Shown here in pieces: positions 7,774-17,614 of a DNA stretch of 64,000 nt (position 1 is the stretch's first letter; each line of letters begins with the position of its first letter). The DNA lies in assembly GCF_041595635.1 (NCBI RefSeq), contig NZ_JBFHJW010000012.1, positions 16,562-80,561 of the forward strand. The letters run 5' to 3'. A program made the translations under genes and the position numbers. This DNA comes from Labilibaculum sp041595635. GTDB taxonomy: Bacteria > Bacteroidota > Bacteroidia > Bacteroidales > Marinifilaceae. The notes under the pieces were generated by a model, which was not told where the DNA came from, made no database searches, and saw only the letters and a program-made list of their open reading frames with translations.

Positions 7774-10074
7774 ATGAAAAAATACATTTTACTTCCGTTT
7801 TTGATGGCTATTTTATTGGCATCATGTTCCAATCCGAGTTTTAAAAAGGAAGACATTTCTATTATTCCAAAACCCGTTTCTTTGGTGCTTGGCGAGAGTT
7901 CGTTCCGATTTACCAAAACGACTTTGGTTTCCATTCAAGATGATAGCCAGAAAAAAGCAGCCAACTATTTGGTGAATATGCTGAATCAGGCTGCAGGTTT
8001 TGAACTTGCCATTGTAAATGAAGCAACAACTACAGGTCTTCGGTTTGTAACAGACAATGAGTTAAAGGCCGAAGCTTACCATTTGGAAGTAACAAACGAA
8101 GGAATTCTTGTAAAAGCTTCCGCTGAAGCTGGATTTTTTAATGCTGTACAAACCATTCGTCAGCTACTGCCTGTGCAAATTGAAAGTAAAACTCTTGCTT
8201 CTGCAGACTGGTTGGTTCCTTGTGTTGTAATTGACGATGAACCTCGATTTGCCTGGAGAGGAATGCACATGGATTTTAGTCGTCACTTTTTTAAAATAGA
8301 TGAGGTAAAGGAGTTTTTGGATGAAATGGCATTGTACAAACTAAATACCTATCACATGCACTTGACCGATGATCAGGGTTGGAGAATTGAGATCAAGAAA
8401 TATCCGCTTTTGACGGAAAAAGGAGCTTGGCGTATCGAAAATAATCAGGATACTATTTGTAATGAACGCGCCGTGGAAAACGAGCTGTACAAAATCGATG
8501 AAACAAATTATAAGGAAATTGATGGGCAGAAAATGTACGGTGGCTTCTTTACTCAAGAGCAAATTAAAGAAATTGTAGCTTACGCTGATGAGCGTTGCAT
8601 TACGGTTTTACCCGAAATTGATATGCCAGGTCACTTTTTAGCTGCAATCGATAATTATCCTTTTTTATCCTGTACTGATGAAGGTGGAATGGGAAGAGTA
8701 TTTTCAACTCCTTCTTGTTTAGGTAAAGAAACAACCTATGAATTTATGGAAAATATATTGGATGAGGTTGCTGACCTTTTTCCATCTAAGTACATTCATA
8801 TTGGTGGCGATGAGGTAAGAATCGAATGTTGGGAAGATTGCCCCTTGTGTCAGAAAGAGATTAAAAAGAATCATTTGGCTAACGAGCATGAGTTGCAATC
8901 TCATTTTAACCGAAGAATAGAAAAATTCTTACAATCGAAAGGGAAACAACTAATGGGTTGGGATGAGATTGTAGAAGGTGGATTATCGGAAGGTGCAAGC
9001 ATGATGTGGTGGCGTAATTGGGTGCCTAAAGCGCCAAGAATTGCAGCCGAAAAAGGAAATGATATGGTGATTACTCCTACAGCAGCTTACTACTACGATT
9101 ATTTGAACGATCATAATTCTATTGAAAAGACTTATGCTTACGAGCCTGTTCCTGAAGATTTCACTGCAGAACAATCTAAGTATGTATTGGGTATTCAAGC
9201 CAACCTTTGGTCAGAATGGATTCCCAGCTTTAAGCGTTTGCAATATCAGGCCTTTCCACGTTTAATTCCAATGGCAGAAACGGCATGGACAGCAAAAGAG
9301 CTAAAGAATTTTGATGATTTTAATACTAGAATCAATAAGCATTATGCTCGTTTAGATGAAATGGGCGTTTACTACTATATTCCTGCCGTTCAGGGATTAA
9401 GTAAGGATATTGTATTTGTGGAAAATACACTTGTAACGCTTAATTTAGCTTACCCGATGGAAGGTGTAGAAATACGTTATACCCTGGATGGTACAGTTCC
9501 TACAAAGGAATCATTGCTTTATACAGAACCTTTTACCGTAGATAAAGAATGTAAAATTAAAGCAAGATCTTATAAAGGAGAAATGTTTAATGATCTAAAA
9601 ACAGCAGAAGTGAAGCAACAAAATTATCGTGAGGCTTCAGCTGCAACTCCTGCAAATAAAGGATTTCAAAAGTGGATGTTCAAAGGAAAATTTAAAACGG
9701 TTCAGGATATTCAAATTCCAACATCAACAAAAGCTGTAGTAGTAGATACTTTGCAATTGGGAGACTTTGGCGGAGATGTGAATTTTTCTATGGCTTTTAA
9801 AAGTTCCTTTTATGCAGAAAAAGATGCTGTGTATGAGTTTGAGATGAAATCAGATGGGGAAAGCCTTTTATTTTTCGGTGACGATTTAATTATTGAAAAA
9901 GCTGGGAAAGGTAATCTTCCATTTAAGAAGAGCGAAAAAGTAGCGCTTAAAAAAGGATGGCATGCTTTCACAGTAAAATATAAGCCAAGTACAAAACCTC
10001 GTGCTATAGAATTAAAATACGCAGAGCAGGGACAAAAATTGCAAGACCTAAATCAAAATGTTTGTGCTTATTAA
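7774..10074 (+). CDS. beta-N-acetylhexosaminidase, GH20, lipoprotein
   Basis: Exo-acting hexosaminidase that removes terminal beta-GlcNAc/GalNAc with substrate-assisted catalysis. The lipoprotein signal ends in LLASC. Residues about 25-150 form the GH20b domain. The catalytic barrel spans about 155-510 and includes HMHLTDDQGWRIEI and HIGGDEV, whose Asp346-Glu347 is the catalytic pair. A chitobiase-type C-terminal beta domain (about 560-620) is followed by a PA14-like module (about 670-750, with FFGDDLIIE). Length (766 aa) is normal for such multi-domain surface enzymes. A strong terminator follows. In this cluster it would expose the mannose core of antennary N-glycans or trim sulfated glycans after desulfation. 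Confidence 0.93.
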   Translation: MKKYILLPFLMAILLASCSNPSFKKEDISIIPKPVSLVLGESSFRFTKTTLVSIQDDSQKKAANYLVNMLNQAAGFELAIVNEATTTGLRFVTDNELKAEAYHLEVTNEGILVKASAEAGFFNAVQTIRQLLPVQIESKTLASADWLVPCVVIDDEPRFAWRGMHMDFSRHFFKIDEVKEFLDEMALYKLNTYHMHLTDDQGWRIEIKKYPLLTEKGAWRIENNQDTICNERAVENELYKIDETNYKEIDGQKMYGGFFTQEQIKEIVAYADERCITVLPEIDMPGHFLAAIDNYPFLSCTDEGGMGRVFSTPSCLGKETTYEFMENILDEVADLFPSKYIHIGGDEVRIECWEDCPLCQKEIKKNHLANEHELQSHFNRRIEKFLQSKGKQLMGWDEIVEGGLSEGASMMWWRNWVPKAPRIAAEKGNDMVITPTAAYYYDYLNDHNSIEKTYAYEPVPEDFTAEQSKYVLGIQANLWSEWIPSFKRLQYQAFPRLIPMAETAWTAKELKNFDDFNTRINKHYARLDEMGVYYYIPAVQGLSKDIVFVENTLVTLNLAYPMEGVEIRYTLDGTVPTKESLLYTEPFTVDKECKIKARSYKGEMFNDLKTAEVKQQNYREASAATPANKGFQKWMFKGKFKTVQDIQIPTSTKAVVVDTLQLGDFGGDVNFSMAFKSSFYAEKDAVYEFEMKSDGESLLFFGDDLIIEKAGKGNLPFKKSEKVALKKGWHAFTVKYKPSTKPRAIELKYAEQGQKLQDLNQNVCAY

Positions 10075-10125
10075 GATATAGTTAATTAGAGCTTGAAAAA
10101 ACCAAGTTCTTGTTTTATCCAAAAT

Positions 10126-10192
10126 AAAATCAGCTGGTTCAAAAGTTTCTGTTTGTTGACAGAAGTTCACTTTTGAGCTAGCTGATTTTTTT
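10126..10192 (+). terminator. long Rho-independent terminator after GH20
   Basis: Outer arms AAATCAGCT...TTCAAAAGT and ACTTTTGA...AGCTGATTT enclose an inner perfect stem TTCTGT/ACAGAA, with a 4-base bulge. The hairpin is followed by TTTTTT. It is one of the strongest terminators in the window and ends the first sulfatase/GH20 unit. Confidence 0.85.
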
Positions 10193-10659
10193 GTTTCACT
10201 TTACTAAATTTGGTAGAAACCTCCTTCAATTAATATGAAAAGAGGATTTAAATTAGATGTGTTGATGAGTTTGAGGTTTTAAGTAGCTAAGCTAGGAATT
10301 GAATACATTAAAATAAATTAATGATGGTAGATTTACTTTTGTAATTTTTTACAAAAGCCTTTGTTTTATAGGGCGGTTTTTATTAAACTTGCAAGGTGTT
10401 CACTTTGGTAAATACTATTTTTTGATTCTGTTGTTGGCTAAGAAAATAAGCTTTTAAAATGAAAATTATTTTGCCGATCGCACTTCGAAAAGTAGGAATA
10501 CCCAAATTGAATATTGTTATCCTTTATCTATTGTGTTTTGGCCAAATTTTGCAGAAAGCTTACAAGGTCTTGAAAATTCACCCGAAAAAGGATGATTGAC
10601 AAAGTTAACAGTGTATTCTAGTCGCTGTTATACCCGTTTTACTCTGAAATAATAGAAAC
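10193..10659. other. 467-bp intergenic region upstream of the GH92 genes
   Basis: AT-rich and without a convincing gene. TAAATTTG (10205-10212) and TACTTTTG (10334-10341) fit the Bacteroidota -7 element TAnnTTTG and could start the GH92 transcript. A 46-codon open frame (10459-10599, starting MKIILPIALRK) has no recognisable feature and is probably chance. The long leader may hold regulation that I cannot identify. Confidence 0.4.
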
Positions 10660-12882
10660 ATGATGAATAAACTTACTACTAAATTACTGTTGGCACTAAC
10701 AGTTTTATTTTCACTATCCTGTAGCCAACAATCAACCGAAAAAATTAGCTATGTTAATCGCGTCGATCCTTTTATCGGATCGGGTGGTCACGGACATGTA
10801 TTTGTTGGGGCTAATGTTCCTTTTGGAATGGTTCAGTTAGGACCTAATAATATTTTTAAAGGTTGGGATTGGTGTTCGGGTTATCATTATTCCGATTCTA
10901 TTATCACCGGATTTTCGCACACGCATTTAAGTGGAACCGGAATCGGAGATTATGGCGATTTGTTGTTTATGCCAGTACAAATTGATTCTCCTAAAGACAA
11001 TCAATTAAGTTTGGAACAATGGAGTGCACGTTTTACTCATGCCGACGAAGTTGTTAGTCCGGCTTACTATGCAGTCGATTTAAAAAAGTACAATGTTCAC
11101 GCAGAAATGACCGCAACAGAGCGTGTTGGTTTTCATCGTTATACTTTTCAGGACAGTAAAGCTCCTCAATTGATTGTTGATGTAACTAGCGGAATCGGTT
11201 GGGATAAGTTTAGCCAGGGTAAAATTGAGCAGATCGATGATTATACTTTATCTGGTTACCGATTCTCTACAGGCTGGGCCAAGGATCAAAAAATATATTT
11301 CTACACAAAATTTTCTCAAAAAATAAAACAAATTACAGCTTTAAATAAGTCTGTTGAGCATGGTGATTCTGTTCATACTGTACTTATCGAGTTCGATGGA
11401 GAAAAGGAATTGTTGGCCAAAACAGCCTTATCACCTGTGAGCGAAAAAGGGGCAGAGAGCAATTTAAACGCCGAAGTTCCTAATTGGGATTTTGATGCAG
11501 TGAAAACGAGTTCTCAAAAAGTATGGAATAATGAGTTGCAAAGTATCGACGCGAAATTTACTTCGTCTGATGATGAGAAGATATTCTATACAGCGCTTTA
11601 CCACAGTTTCATTTTTCCTTCTCTGTTTAATGATAGTAATGGAGATTTTAGAGGAGAAGACGGTCAGCCTGTTTCTTCGGAATCTGATAATTATACAGTG
11701 TTCTCTCTTTGGGATACCTACCGTGCTTTACACCCACTTTTTACCATTGTTCAACCGCAAAAGGTGAATGCTTTGGTGAATACAATGTTGGAAATTTACA
11801 AAGTGCAAGGAAAACTTCCAGTGTGGCATTTGGCTGGGAACGAAACCAATACCATGGTGGGAAATCATGCTATTCCAGTTATTGTTGATGCTTACTTAAA
11901 AGGATTTGATGGTTTCGATGCTGAATTGGCTTTCGAAGCAATTAAAGCCTCTTCAATGAACGATTTTGAGGGAATGGATAAGGTAAAGGAATTGGGTTAC
12001 ATTCCTGCTGATTACATAAACGAATCGGTGGCTATCGGTCTCGAATATGCTATAGATGATTGGTGTGTAGCTGCGATGGCTCAGAAAATGGGTAAAACAG
12101 AAGATTTTAAATATTTCTCGAAAAGAGCCAAAGGTTATGAATTTTATTTCGATAAGGAATTGAAATTTATGCGAGGAAAATTAGCTTCGGGCGAGTTCCG
12201 TAAGTCTTTCGATCCTGTTCATTCAAAACATCGCGATGATGATTTCTGTGAAGGAAATGCTTGGCAGTATACTTGGTTGGTTCCCCAGGATCCTTATGGT
12301 TTAATTGACCTATTTGGAGGTACTGAACCTTTTGTACAAAAGTTGGATTCTCTTTTCACTATCGATTCTGATTTAGGAAAAGGGGCTTCTGCTGATATTA
12401 CAGGATTAATTGGTCAATATGCACATGGAAATGAGCCAAGTCATCATACTACTTACTTATATGCTTTTGCAGGAGAGCAATGGAAAACAGCTGAAAAAGT
12501 ACGTGAAATAATGAATACCATGTATCACAATGCTCCTGATGGTTTGTCTGGAAACGAGGATTGTGGACAAATGTCGGCTTGGTTTGTTTACTCTTCAATG
12601 GGATTTTATCCTGTAAATCCGGCCAACGGAATTTATGTTTTTGGGAGTCCACTTATCGATGAGGCTACTATTAATCTTCCTGAAGATAAGGAGTTTACTA
12701 TTGAGGTTGAAAACAACAACGAGAAAAATATTTACATTCAGTCTGTTGAGTTGAATGGCAAAAAATATAATAAATCGTTTATCAGACACCAAGACATTAT
12801 GAAGGGCGGATCATTGAAATTTGTGATGGGATCGGAACCTAATAAAAAATTTGGTGCTGCAGCAGAAAACAGACCGCAATAA
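10660..12882 (+). CDS. alpha-mannosidase, GH92, lipoprotein
   Basis: Calcium-dependent, inverting exo-alpha-mannosidase acting on N-glycan mannose. The lipoprotein signal ends in LFSLSC. The GH92 N-terminal signature VDPFIGSGGHGHVFVGANVPFGMVQLGP is present (residues about 33-60). The (alpha/alpha)6 region shows FSLWDTYRALHP and the C-terminal active-site motifs YAHGNEPSHH and GNEDCGQMSAW. Length (740 aa) is typical. The GNEPSHH loop is shared with the third GH92 (18718-20931) but not with the second. The next gene is another GH92, 27 bases downstream. Linkage (alpha-1,2, 1,3, 1,4 or 1,6) cannot be assigned with certainty. Confidence 0.95.
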   Translation: MMNKLTTKLLLALTVLFSLSCSQQSTEKISYVNRVDPFIGSGGHGHVFVGANVPFGMVQLGPNNIFKGWDWCSGYHYSDSIITGFSHTHLSGTGIGDYGDLLFMPVQIDSPKDNQLSLEQWSARFTHADEVVSPAYYAVDLKKYNVHAEMTATERVGFHRYTFQDSKAPQLIVDVTSGIGWDKFSQGKIEQIDDYTLSGYRFSTGWAKDQKIYFYTKFSQKIKQITALNKSVEHGDSVHTVLIEFDGEKELLAKTALSPVSEKGAESNLNAEVPNWDFDAVKTSSQKVWNNELQSIDAKFTSSDDEKIFYTALYHSFIFPSLFNDSNGDFRGEDGQPVSSESDNYTVFSLWDTYRALHPLFTIVQPQKVNALVNTMLEIYKVQGKLPVWHLAGNETNTMVGNHAIPVIVDAYLKGFDGFDAELAFEAIKASSMNDFEGMDKVKELGYIPADYINESVAIGLEYAIDDWCVAAMAQKMGKTEDFKYFSKRAKGYEFYFDKELKFMRGKLASGEFRKSFDPVHSKHRDDDFCEGNAWQYTWLVPQDPYGLIDLFGGTEPFVQKLDSLFTIDSDLGKGASADITGLIGQYAHGNEPSHHTTYLYAFAGEQWKTAEKVREIMNTMYHNAPDGLSGNEDCGQMSAWFVYSSMGFYPVNPANGIYVFGSPLIDEATINLPEDKEFTIEVENNNEKNIYIQSVELNGKKYNKSFIRHQDIMKGGSLKFVMGSEPNKKFGAAAENRPQ

Positions 12883-12909
12883 ATTGAAACCAATAAAGCA
12901 TTAGGCACA

Positions 12910-15183
12910 ATGGCGATATTATCTTTATTTTTTAGAAAAGGCTACTCTGCGTTGAAAAATTATGCGAGTTTGTCTTTGTTTATTTTTGGAATGCTATTTT
13001 CTGTTCAGGCGCAAGATTTGACAGCTAATGTGAATCCTTTCATAGGGACAAGCAATTTCGGAACTACAAATCCGGGGGCTGTTTTGCCGCACGGGATGGT
13101 TTCGGTTGTGCCTTTTAATGTGTCTGGATCTAGCGAGAATGTTTTCGATAAGGATGCTCGCTGGTGGTCTACTCCTTATGCCTCCGAAAATCAATTTTTC
13201 ACAGGTTATTCTCACGTTAATTTAAGTGGCGTTGGTTGTCCTGAATTGGGCGTTATTTTGCTGATGCCAACTATAGGAAAGATTGATGCTGACAATAGAA
13301 ATTATGGCTCTATGATGACGGATCAGCAAGCTTCTCCTGGTTACTATTCGAATCGTTTGAGTAAATACGATATCAAAACGGAAGTAACAGCAAGCTTGAG
13401 AACCGGATTGAGCAGATTTACTTTTCCTGAAGGGAAAGCGAATGTTCTAATTGATTTGGGAACTGGGCTGACCAACGAAAGCGGAGCCACAATTCGAGTT
13501 GTGAACAATCACGAAATTGAAGGATCGAGAATGACCGGTAGTTTTTGTTACCACGATGGAAGTGAACGTCCGGTTTATTTTGTGGCTCGTTTTAATCAGG
13601 AGGCAATCGATTTTGGTGTTTGGAAAAAAATGCCAGCCATGAAGGCTGAAGCATCCTGGACTAAAACCAACAATAAATTTAAGTACTACCAAGAGTATAC
13701 CCAGCAAATGGCTGGCGACAGCATTGGTGCATGGATGACTTTTGATCCCGCAAAAAGCAAAGAGGTGCTAGTGAAAGTGGGCGTTTCTTACGTAAGCATC
13801 GAAAATGCTCGTGAGAATATGGAAAGCGAAATAGATGCTTTCGATTTTGATGCCATAACAAAACAAGCTTCTAAAGAATGGGAGCAGACCTTATCAAAAG
13901 TGAGGGTTAAAGGTGGAACGAAAAATCAGAAAACAATATTTTATACTGCTTTGTATCATACCCAGATTCATCCTAATATTATTAACGATGTGAATGGACA
14001 GTATCCAGAAATGGAAAACTATGGCATTGGACAATCGAATAACGATCGATACAGCGTTTTTTCTCTTTGGGATACTTACCGGAATCTTCACCCATTGGAG
14101 AGTTTGCTTTTCCCAGAAAAACAATTGAACATGGTTCGTTCTATGGTAGACATGTACAAGGAAAGTGGATGGTTGCCTAAATGGGAACTAAACAGCACCG
14201 AAACACATGTAATGGAGGGAGATCCTGCCATTCCTGTAATCGTGGATACTTATCTAAGAGGTTTACGTGATTTTGATGTAGATGCAGCTTACGAAGCCAT
14301 GATTAAATCAGCTACGACTGAAGGAAAATCGAATAAGTTACGTCCGGATATTGATTCTTACCTCGAAAATGGATTTGTGCCTTTGTTAACGGAGTTTGAC
14401 AATTCTGTTTCTCATGCTTTGGAATATTACATTGCTGATTGGAACCTGGCACAGTTTGCCAAAACATTAGGTAAGAAAGAGGATTACAAGCGATTTGAAA
14501 AACAATCTCTACGTTATAAAACTTATTACAGCAAAGAATATGGCGTGTTGCGTCCAAAGTTAGCCGATGGATCATTCTTAACACCATTTAATCCTTTGCA
14601 GGGACAAAACTTCGAACCTTGTCCGGGTTTTCATGAGGGAACCGCTTGGCAATATACATTTTGTGCACCTCACGATGTTAATGGATTGATGAAATTGATG
14701 GGAGGGAAGAAAGCTTTTAGTGAGAAGTTGCAAAAAGTGTTCGATGAAGGACTCTTTGATATGGCCAACGAGCCAGATATACATTACCCTTTTCTATTTA
14801 CCCATGTGAAGGGTGAAGAGTGGCGCACTCAAAAAGAAGTGAAGCGACTAATTGATACCTACTATAAAAATGCTCCCGATGGTCTTCCTGGGAATGACGA
14901 TTGTGGTACACTTTCAGCCTGGACCGTTTATGCAATGATGGGATTTTATCCTCTTTGTCCAGGAAATATGGACTATGCACTTTCTAGCCCTGTTTTCGAT
15001 GAGGTACGCATAGAGTTGGATTCCAAATATTACCCTGGTAAGGAAATTACCATTAAAAAAGCAGGGGAAACTGAAGTTGGGAAATACGTGAAAAGTATAG
15101 AGTGGAATGGAAAAGAAATCAATGGATTTTTCTTGAATCACCAAGATATGGTTGATGGCGGAGTCCTAGACTTTGTTTACTAA
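12910..15183 (+). CDS. alpha-mannosidase, GH92 (divergent subgroup), secreted
   Basis: Second GH92 enzyme (757 aa). It has a Sec-type signal (hydrophobic FIFGMLFSVQAQ) without a lipobox, so it is probably periplasmic rather than lipid anchored. NPFIGTSNFGTTNPGAVLPHGM is the family signature. The active-site region differs from the two relatives: ANEPDIHYPF replaces GNEPSHH, and GNDDCGTLSAW replaces GNEDCGQMSAW. In GH92 these loops line the sugar pocket, so a different mannose linkage is expected (inference). FSLWDTYRNLHP and the WELNSTETHVM region are conserved. Co-directional with the flanking GH92 and transporter genes. Confidence 0.93.
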   Translation: MAILSLFFRKGYSALKNYASLSLFIFGMLFSVQAQDLTANVNPFIGTSNFGTTNPGAVLPHGMVSVVPFNVSGSSENVFDKDARWWSTPYASENQFFTGYSHVNLSGVGCPELGVILLMPTIGKIDADNRNYGSMMTDQQASPGYYSNRLSKYDIKTEVTASLRTGLSRFTFPEGKANVLIDLGTGLTNESGATIRVVNNHEIEGSRMTGSFCYHDGSERPVYFVARFNQEAIDFGVWKKMPAMKAEASWTKTNNKFKYYQEYTQQMAGDSIGAWMTFDPAKSKEVLVKVGVSYVSIENARENMESEIDAFDFDAITKQASKEWEQTLSKVRVKGGTKNQKTIFYTALYHTQIHPNIINDVNGQYPEMENYGIGQSNNDRYSVFSLWDTYRNLHPLESLLFPEKQLNMVRSMVDMYKESGWLPKWELNSTETHVMEGDPAIPVIVDTYLRGLRDFDVDAAYEAMIKSATTEGKSNKLRPDIDSYLENGFVPLLTEFDNSVSHALEYYIADWNLAQFAKTLGKKEDYKRFEKQSLRYKTYYSKEYGVLRPKLADGSFLTPFNPLQGQNFEPCPGFHEGTAWQYTFCAPHDVNGLMKLMGGKKAFSEKLQKVFDEGLFDMANEPDIHYPFLFTHVKGEEWRTQKEVKRLIDTYYKNAPDGLPGNDDCGTLSAWTVYAMMGFYPLCPGNMDYALSSPVFDEVRIELDSKYYPGKEITIKKAGETEVGKYVKSIEWNGKEINGFFLNHQDMVDGGVLDFVY

Positions 15184-15283
15184 ATATTGATCAGGTTTTG
15201 ACTGTAGCTGAATAGTTGCAGTAGATCTTGATTTGCTCGATCGATAAAATTATAAATTACTAAATACAGAAAGATTTAAGTAT

Positions 15284-16582
15284 ATGTCCAAAATGAAATC
15301 GAAAAGTAAAAATCCCGTGTTTTGGGTGCCCTCGGCTTATTTTGCAATGGGTTTACCCTTTATTGCAATTGCACAAGCATCGGTACTCATGTTTAAGAGC
15401 TTCGAAGTATCCGATTCTTTAATTGCATTTTGGACTTCTTTAATTATGTTACCGTGGACTTTGAAACCACTTTGGAGTCCTTTGTTGGAAATGTTTAAAA
15501 CCAAGAAACATTTTGTGGTAGCTACCCAATTACTAACTGGTATTACCTTTGCCCTGGTTGCTTTCGCCTTGCAATTTAACGATTTCTTTACATATGCAAT
15601 TGCCTTGCTAGCTATTATTGCTTTTAGTGGTGCCACACACGATATTGCGACCGATGGAGTCTATTTAAGCGAACTTTCGGGACAACAACAAGCCAAATAT
15701 ATTGGTTGGCAAGGAGCATTTTACAATATGGCAAAAATATTAACTGCTGGTGCATTGGTGTATCTGGCAGGTATTCTCGAGAAAAAGTTTGGAGTTTTAC
15801 ATGCTTGGATGGTCGTTATGCTTACCTATTCAATAATTATGATTTTGCTTGCATTTTATCATATGCGAATGTTGCCATCCGGAGGAGAAAAAAATAGCGA
15901 AGTAAAAAGCTTAAAAGAAGGTTTTGCTACTACCGTGGACGTTATTAAAACCTTTTTCCAAAAGAAATATATTATTTGGTTTATTGCATTTATTGTAGCT
16001 TATCGTTTTGCCGAAGGTTTCGCCATAAAAATTGCACCTTTATTTTTTAAAGCTTCAGTTGCCGATGGTGGTTTAGGCTTAAGTACTTCCGATATTGGAT
16101 TAATTTATGGAGTATTCGGTTCGGCAGCTTTTGTGCTTGGTTCACTTTTAGCAGGGTACTACATTGCCAAACGCGGTTTAAAACGATCTTTATTCTCTTT
16201 AGTGCTTATTTTTAATGTACAATTTGCGGTGTATGCTATCTTGGCTATTTATCGTCCCGATAACATATATATTATTGGTAGCGCTGTTGTGGTAGAGTAT
16301 TGTGCCTATGGTTTCGGATTTGTTGGATTAATGCTTTATATGATGCAACAAGTAGCCCCAGGGAAATACAAAATGGCGCATTACGCATTTGCCACTGGGA
16401 TAATGAATCTGGGCATTATGTTGCCTGGAATGTTTAGTGGTTTTTTAAGCGACTGGTTAGGTTATAAATTGTTTTTTATTGTAGTGTTGTTTGCTACTTT
16501 ACCTATCTTATTAGGAGCCAAATTTATTCCTTTTCCGCATTCCGAAAATAGTGAGTCAGAAACAAATAATGAATCCAAATAA
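15284..16582 (+). CDS. MFS transporter, AmpG/oligosaccharide permease-like
   Basis: Inner-membrane transporter of about 12 predicted helices (432 aa). The early motif FWTSLIMLPWTLKPLWSPLLE and the helix-4 motif SGATHDIATDG resemble AmpG-type permeases (AmpG has a related QDIAxD segment), which import GlcNAc-containing saccharides with protons. It is followed 12 bases later by a GH130 phosphorylase. A transporter next to a Man-GlcNAc phosphorylase is a known arrangement in gut Bacteroides N-glycan loci. The likely cargo is therefore the disaccharide Man-beta-1,4-GlcNAc or a small oligosaccharide; this is inferred from context only. Confidence 0.85.
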   Translation: MSKMKSKSKNPVFWVPSAYFAMGLPFIAIAQASVLMFKSFEVSDSLIAFWTSLIMLPWTLKPLWSPLLEMFKTKKHFVVATQLLTGITFALVAFALQFNDFFTYAIALLAIIAFSGATHDIATDGVYLSELSGQQQAKYIGWQGAFYNMAKILTAGALVYLAGILEKKFGVLHAWMVVMLTYSIIMILLAFYHMRMLPSGGEKNSEVKSLKEGFATTVDVIKTFFQKKYIIWFIAFIVAYRFAEGFAIKIAPLFFKASVADGGLGLSTSDIGLIYGVFGSAAFVLGSLLAGYYIAKRGLKRSLFSLVLIFNVQFAVYAILAIYRPDNIYIIGSAVVVEYCAYGFGFVGLMLYMMQQVAPGKYKMAHYAFATGIMNLGIMLPGMFSGFLSDWLGYKLFFIVVLFATLPILLGAKFIPFPHSENSESETNNESK

Positions 16583-16594
16583 ATTTTTATTAGT

Positions 16595-17563
16595 ATGAGT
16601 TCAAAAAGCACAATGCCTTGGGAAAACAGACCAGAAGGTTCTAATGATGTAATGTGGCGTTACTCACAAAATCCGGTTATTGACCGTTATCAATTAAAAA
16701 ATTCAAACAGTATTTTTAACAGTGCTGTTGTGCCTTTCGAAGATGGTTTCGCTGGTGTTTTTCGTTGCGATAACAAAGCCGTTCAAATGAACATTTTTGC
16801 TGGTTTTAGTAAAGATGGAATCAACTGGGATATCAATGAAAACCCAATTGAAATGGTTGCTGGAAATACCGAAATGATTGATTCTGATTACAAATACGAT
16901 CCTCGAGTTACTTTTATCGAAGATCGTTACTGGGTAACCTGGTGTAATGGATATCATGGACCTACCATCGGAATTGCTTATACATTCGATTTTAAGACTT
17001 TCCACCAATGTGAGAATGCTTTCTTGCCTTTCAATAGAAATGGTGTAATGTTCCCTGAAAAAATCGATGGAAAATATGCCATGTTAAGTCGCCCAAGCGA
17101 TAATGGTCATACTCCTTTCGGTGATATTTATGTTAGTTATAGTCCCGATATGAAATACTGGGGTGAACATCGTTGTGTAATGAAAGTTTCTCCTTTTGAG
17201 CAGAGTGCTTGGCAGTGTACTAAAATTGGCGCTGGTTCGGTACCTATCAAAACGAAAGAGGGCTGGTTGCTTTTCTATCACGGGGTTATCAACACTTGCA
17301 ACGGATTCCGTTACTCCATGGGAGCAGCGCTTCTAGACCTTAAAGATCCATCTATCGTAAAATACAGAACTCAACCTTACCTATTGGCTCCGGCTGCACC
17401 TTACGAATTGGCTGGTGATGTACCTAATGTTGTGTTTCCTTGTGCTGCACTAAACGATGATGATAAAGTAGCCGTTTATTATGGAGCTGCGGATACCGTT
17501 GTTGGCATGGCATTCGGTTATATGGATGAGATTATTGATTTTATTAAGAACAATTCGCTATAG
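16595..17563 (+). CDS. GH130 phosphorylase, probably beta-1,4-mannosyl-N-acetylglucosamine phosphorylase
   Basis: Cytoplasmic protein (no signal, 322 aa) of the five-bladed propeller family GH130, which cleaves beta-mannosides with phosphate to give mannose 1-phosphate. The catalytic Asp lies in YDPRVTFIED (Asp102), matching the position of the general acid in characterised members. GAGSVPIKTKEGWLLFYHG is the phosphate-side family motif. Length fits the GH130_2 type acting on Man-beta-1,4-GlcNAc from N-glycan cores. The flanking GH92 genes, GH20 and the importer support this. Other GH130 activities, such as mannosyl-glucose phosphorolysis, are less likely in this context. Confidence 0.88.
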   Translation: MSSKSTMPWENRPEGSNDVMWRYSQNPVIDRYQLKNSNSIFNSAVVPFEDGFAGVFRCDNKAVQMNIFAGFSKDGINWDINENPIEMVAGNTEMIDSDYKYDPRVTFIEDRYWVTWCNGYHGPTIGIAYTFDFKTFHQCENAFLPFNRNGVMFPEKIDGKYAMLSRPSDNGHTPFGDIYVSYSPDMKYWGEHRCVMKVSPFEQSAWQCTKIGAGSVPIKTKEGWLLFYHGVINTCNGFRYSMGAALLDLKDPSIVKYRTQPYLLAPAAPYELAGDVPNVVFPCAALNDDDKVAVYYGAADTVVGMAFGYMDEIIDFIKNNSL

Positions 17564-17614
17564 AGTTGTAAGAAATATAGAGCAAGTTAGCGGTAACAGA
17601 ATAAAAAGAGGAAG

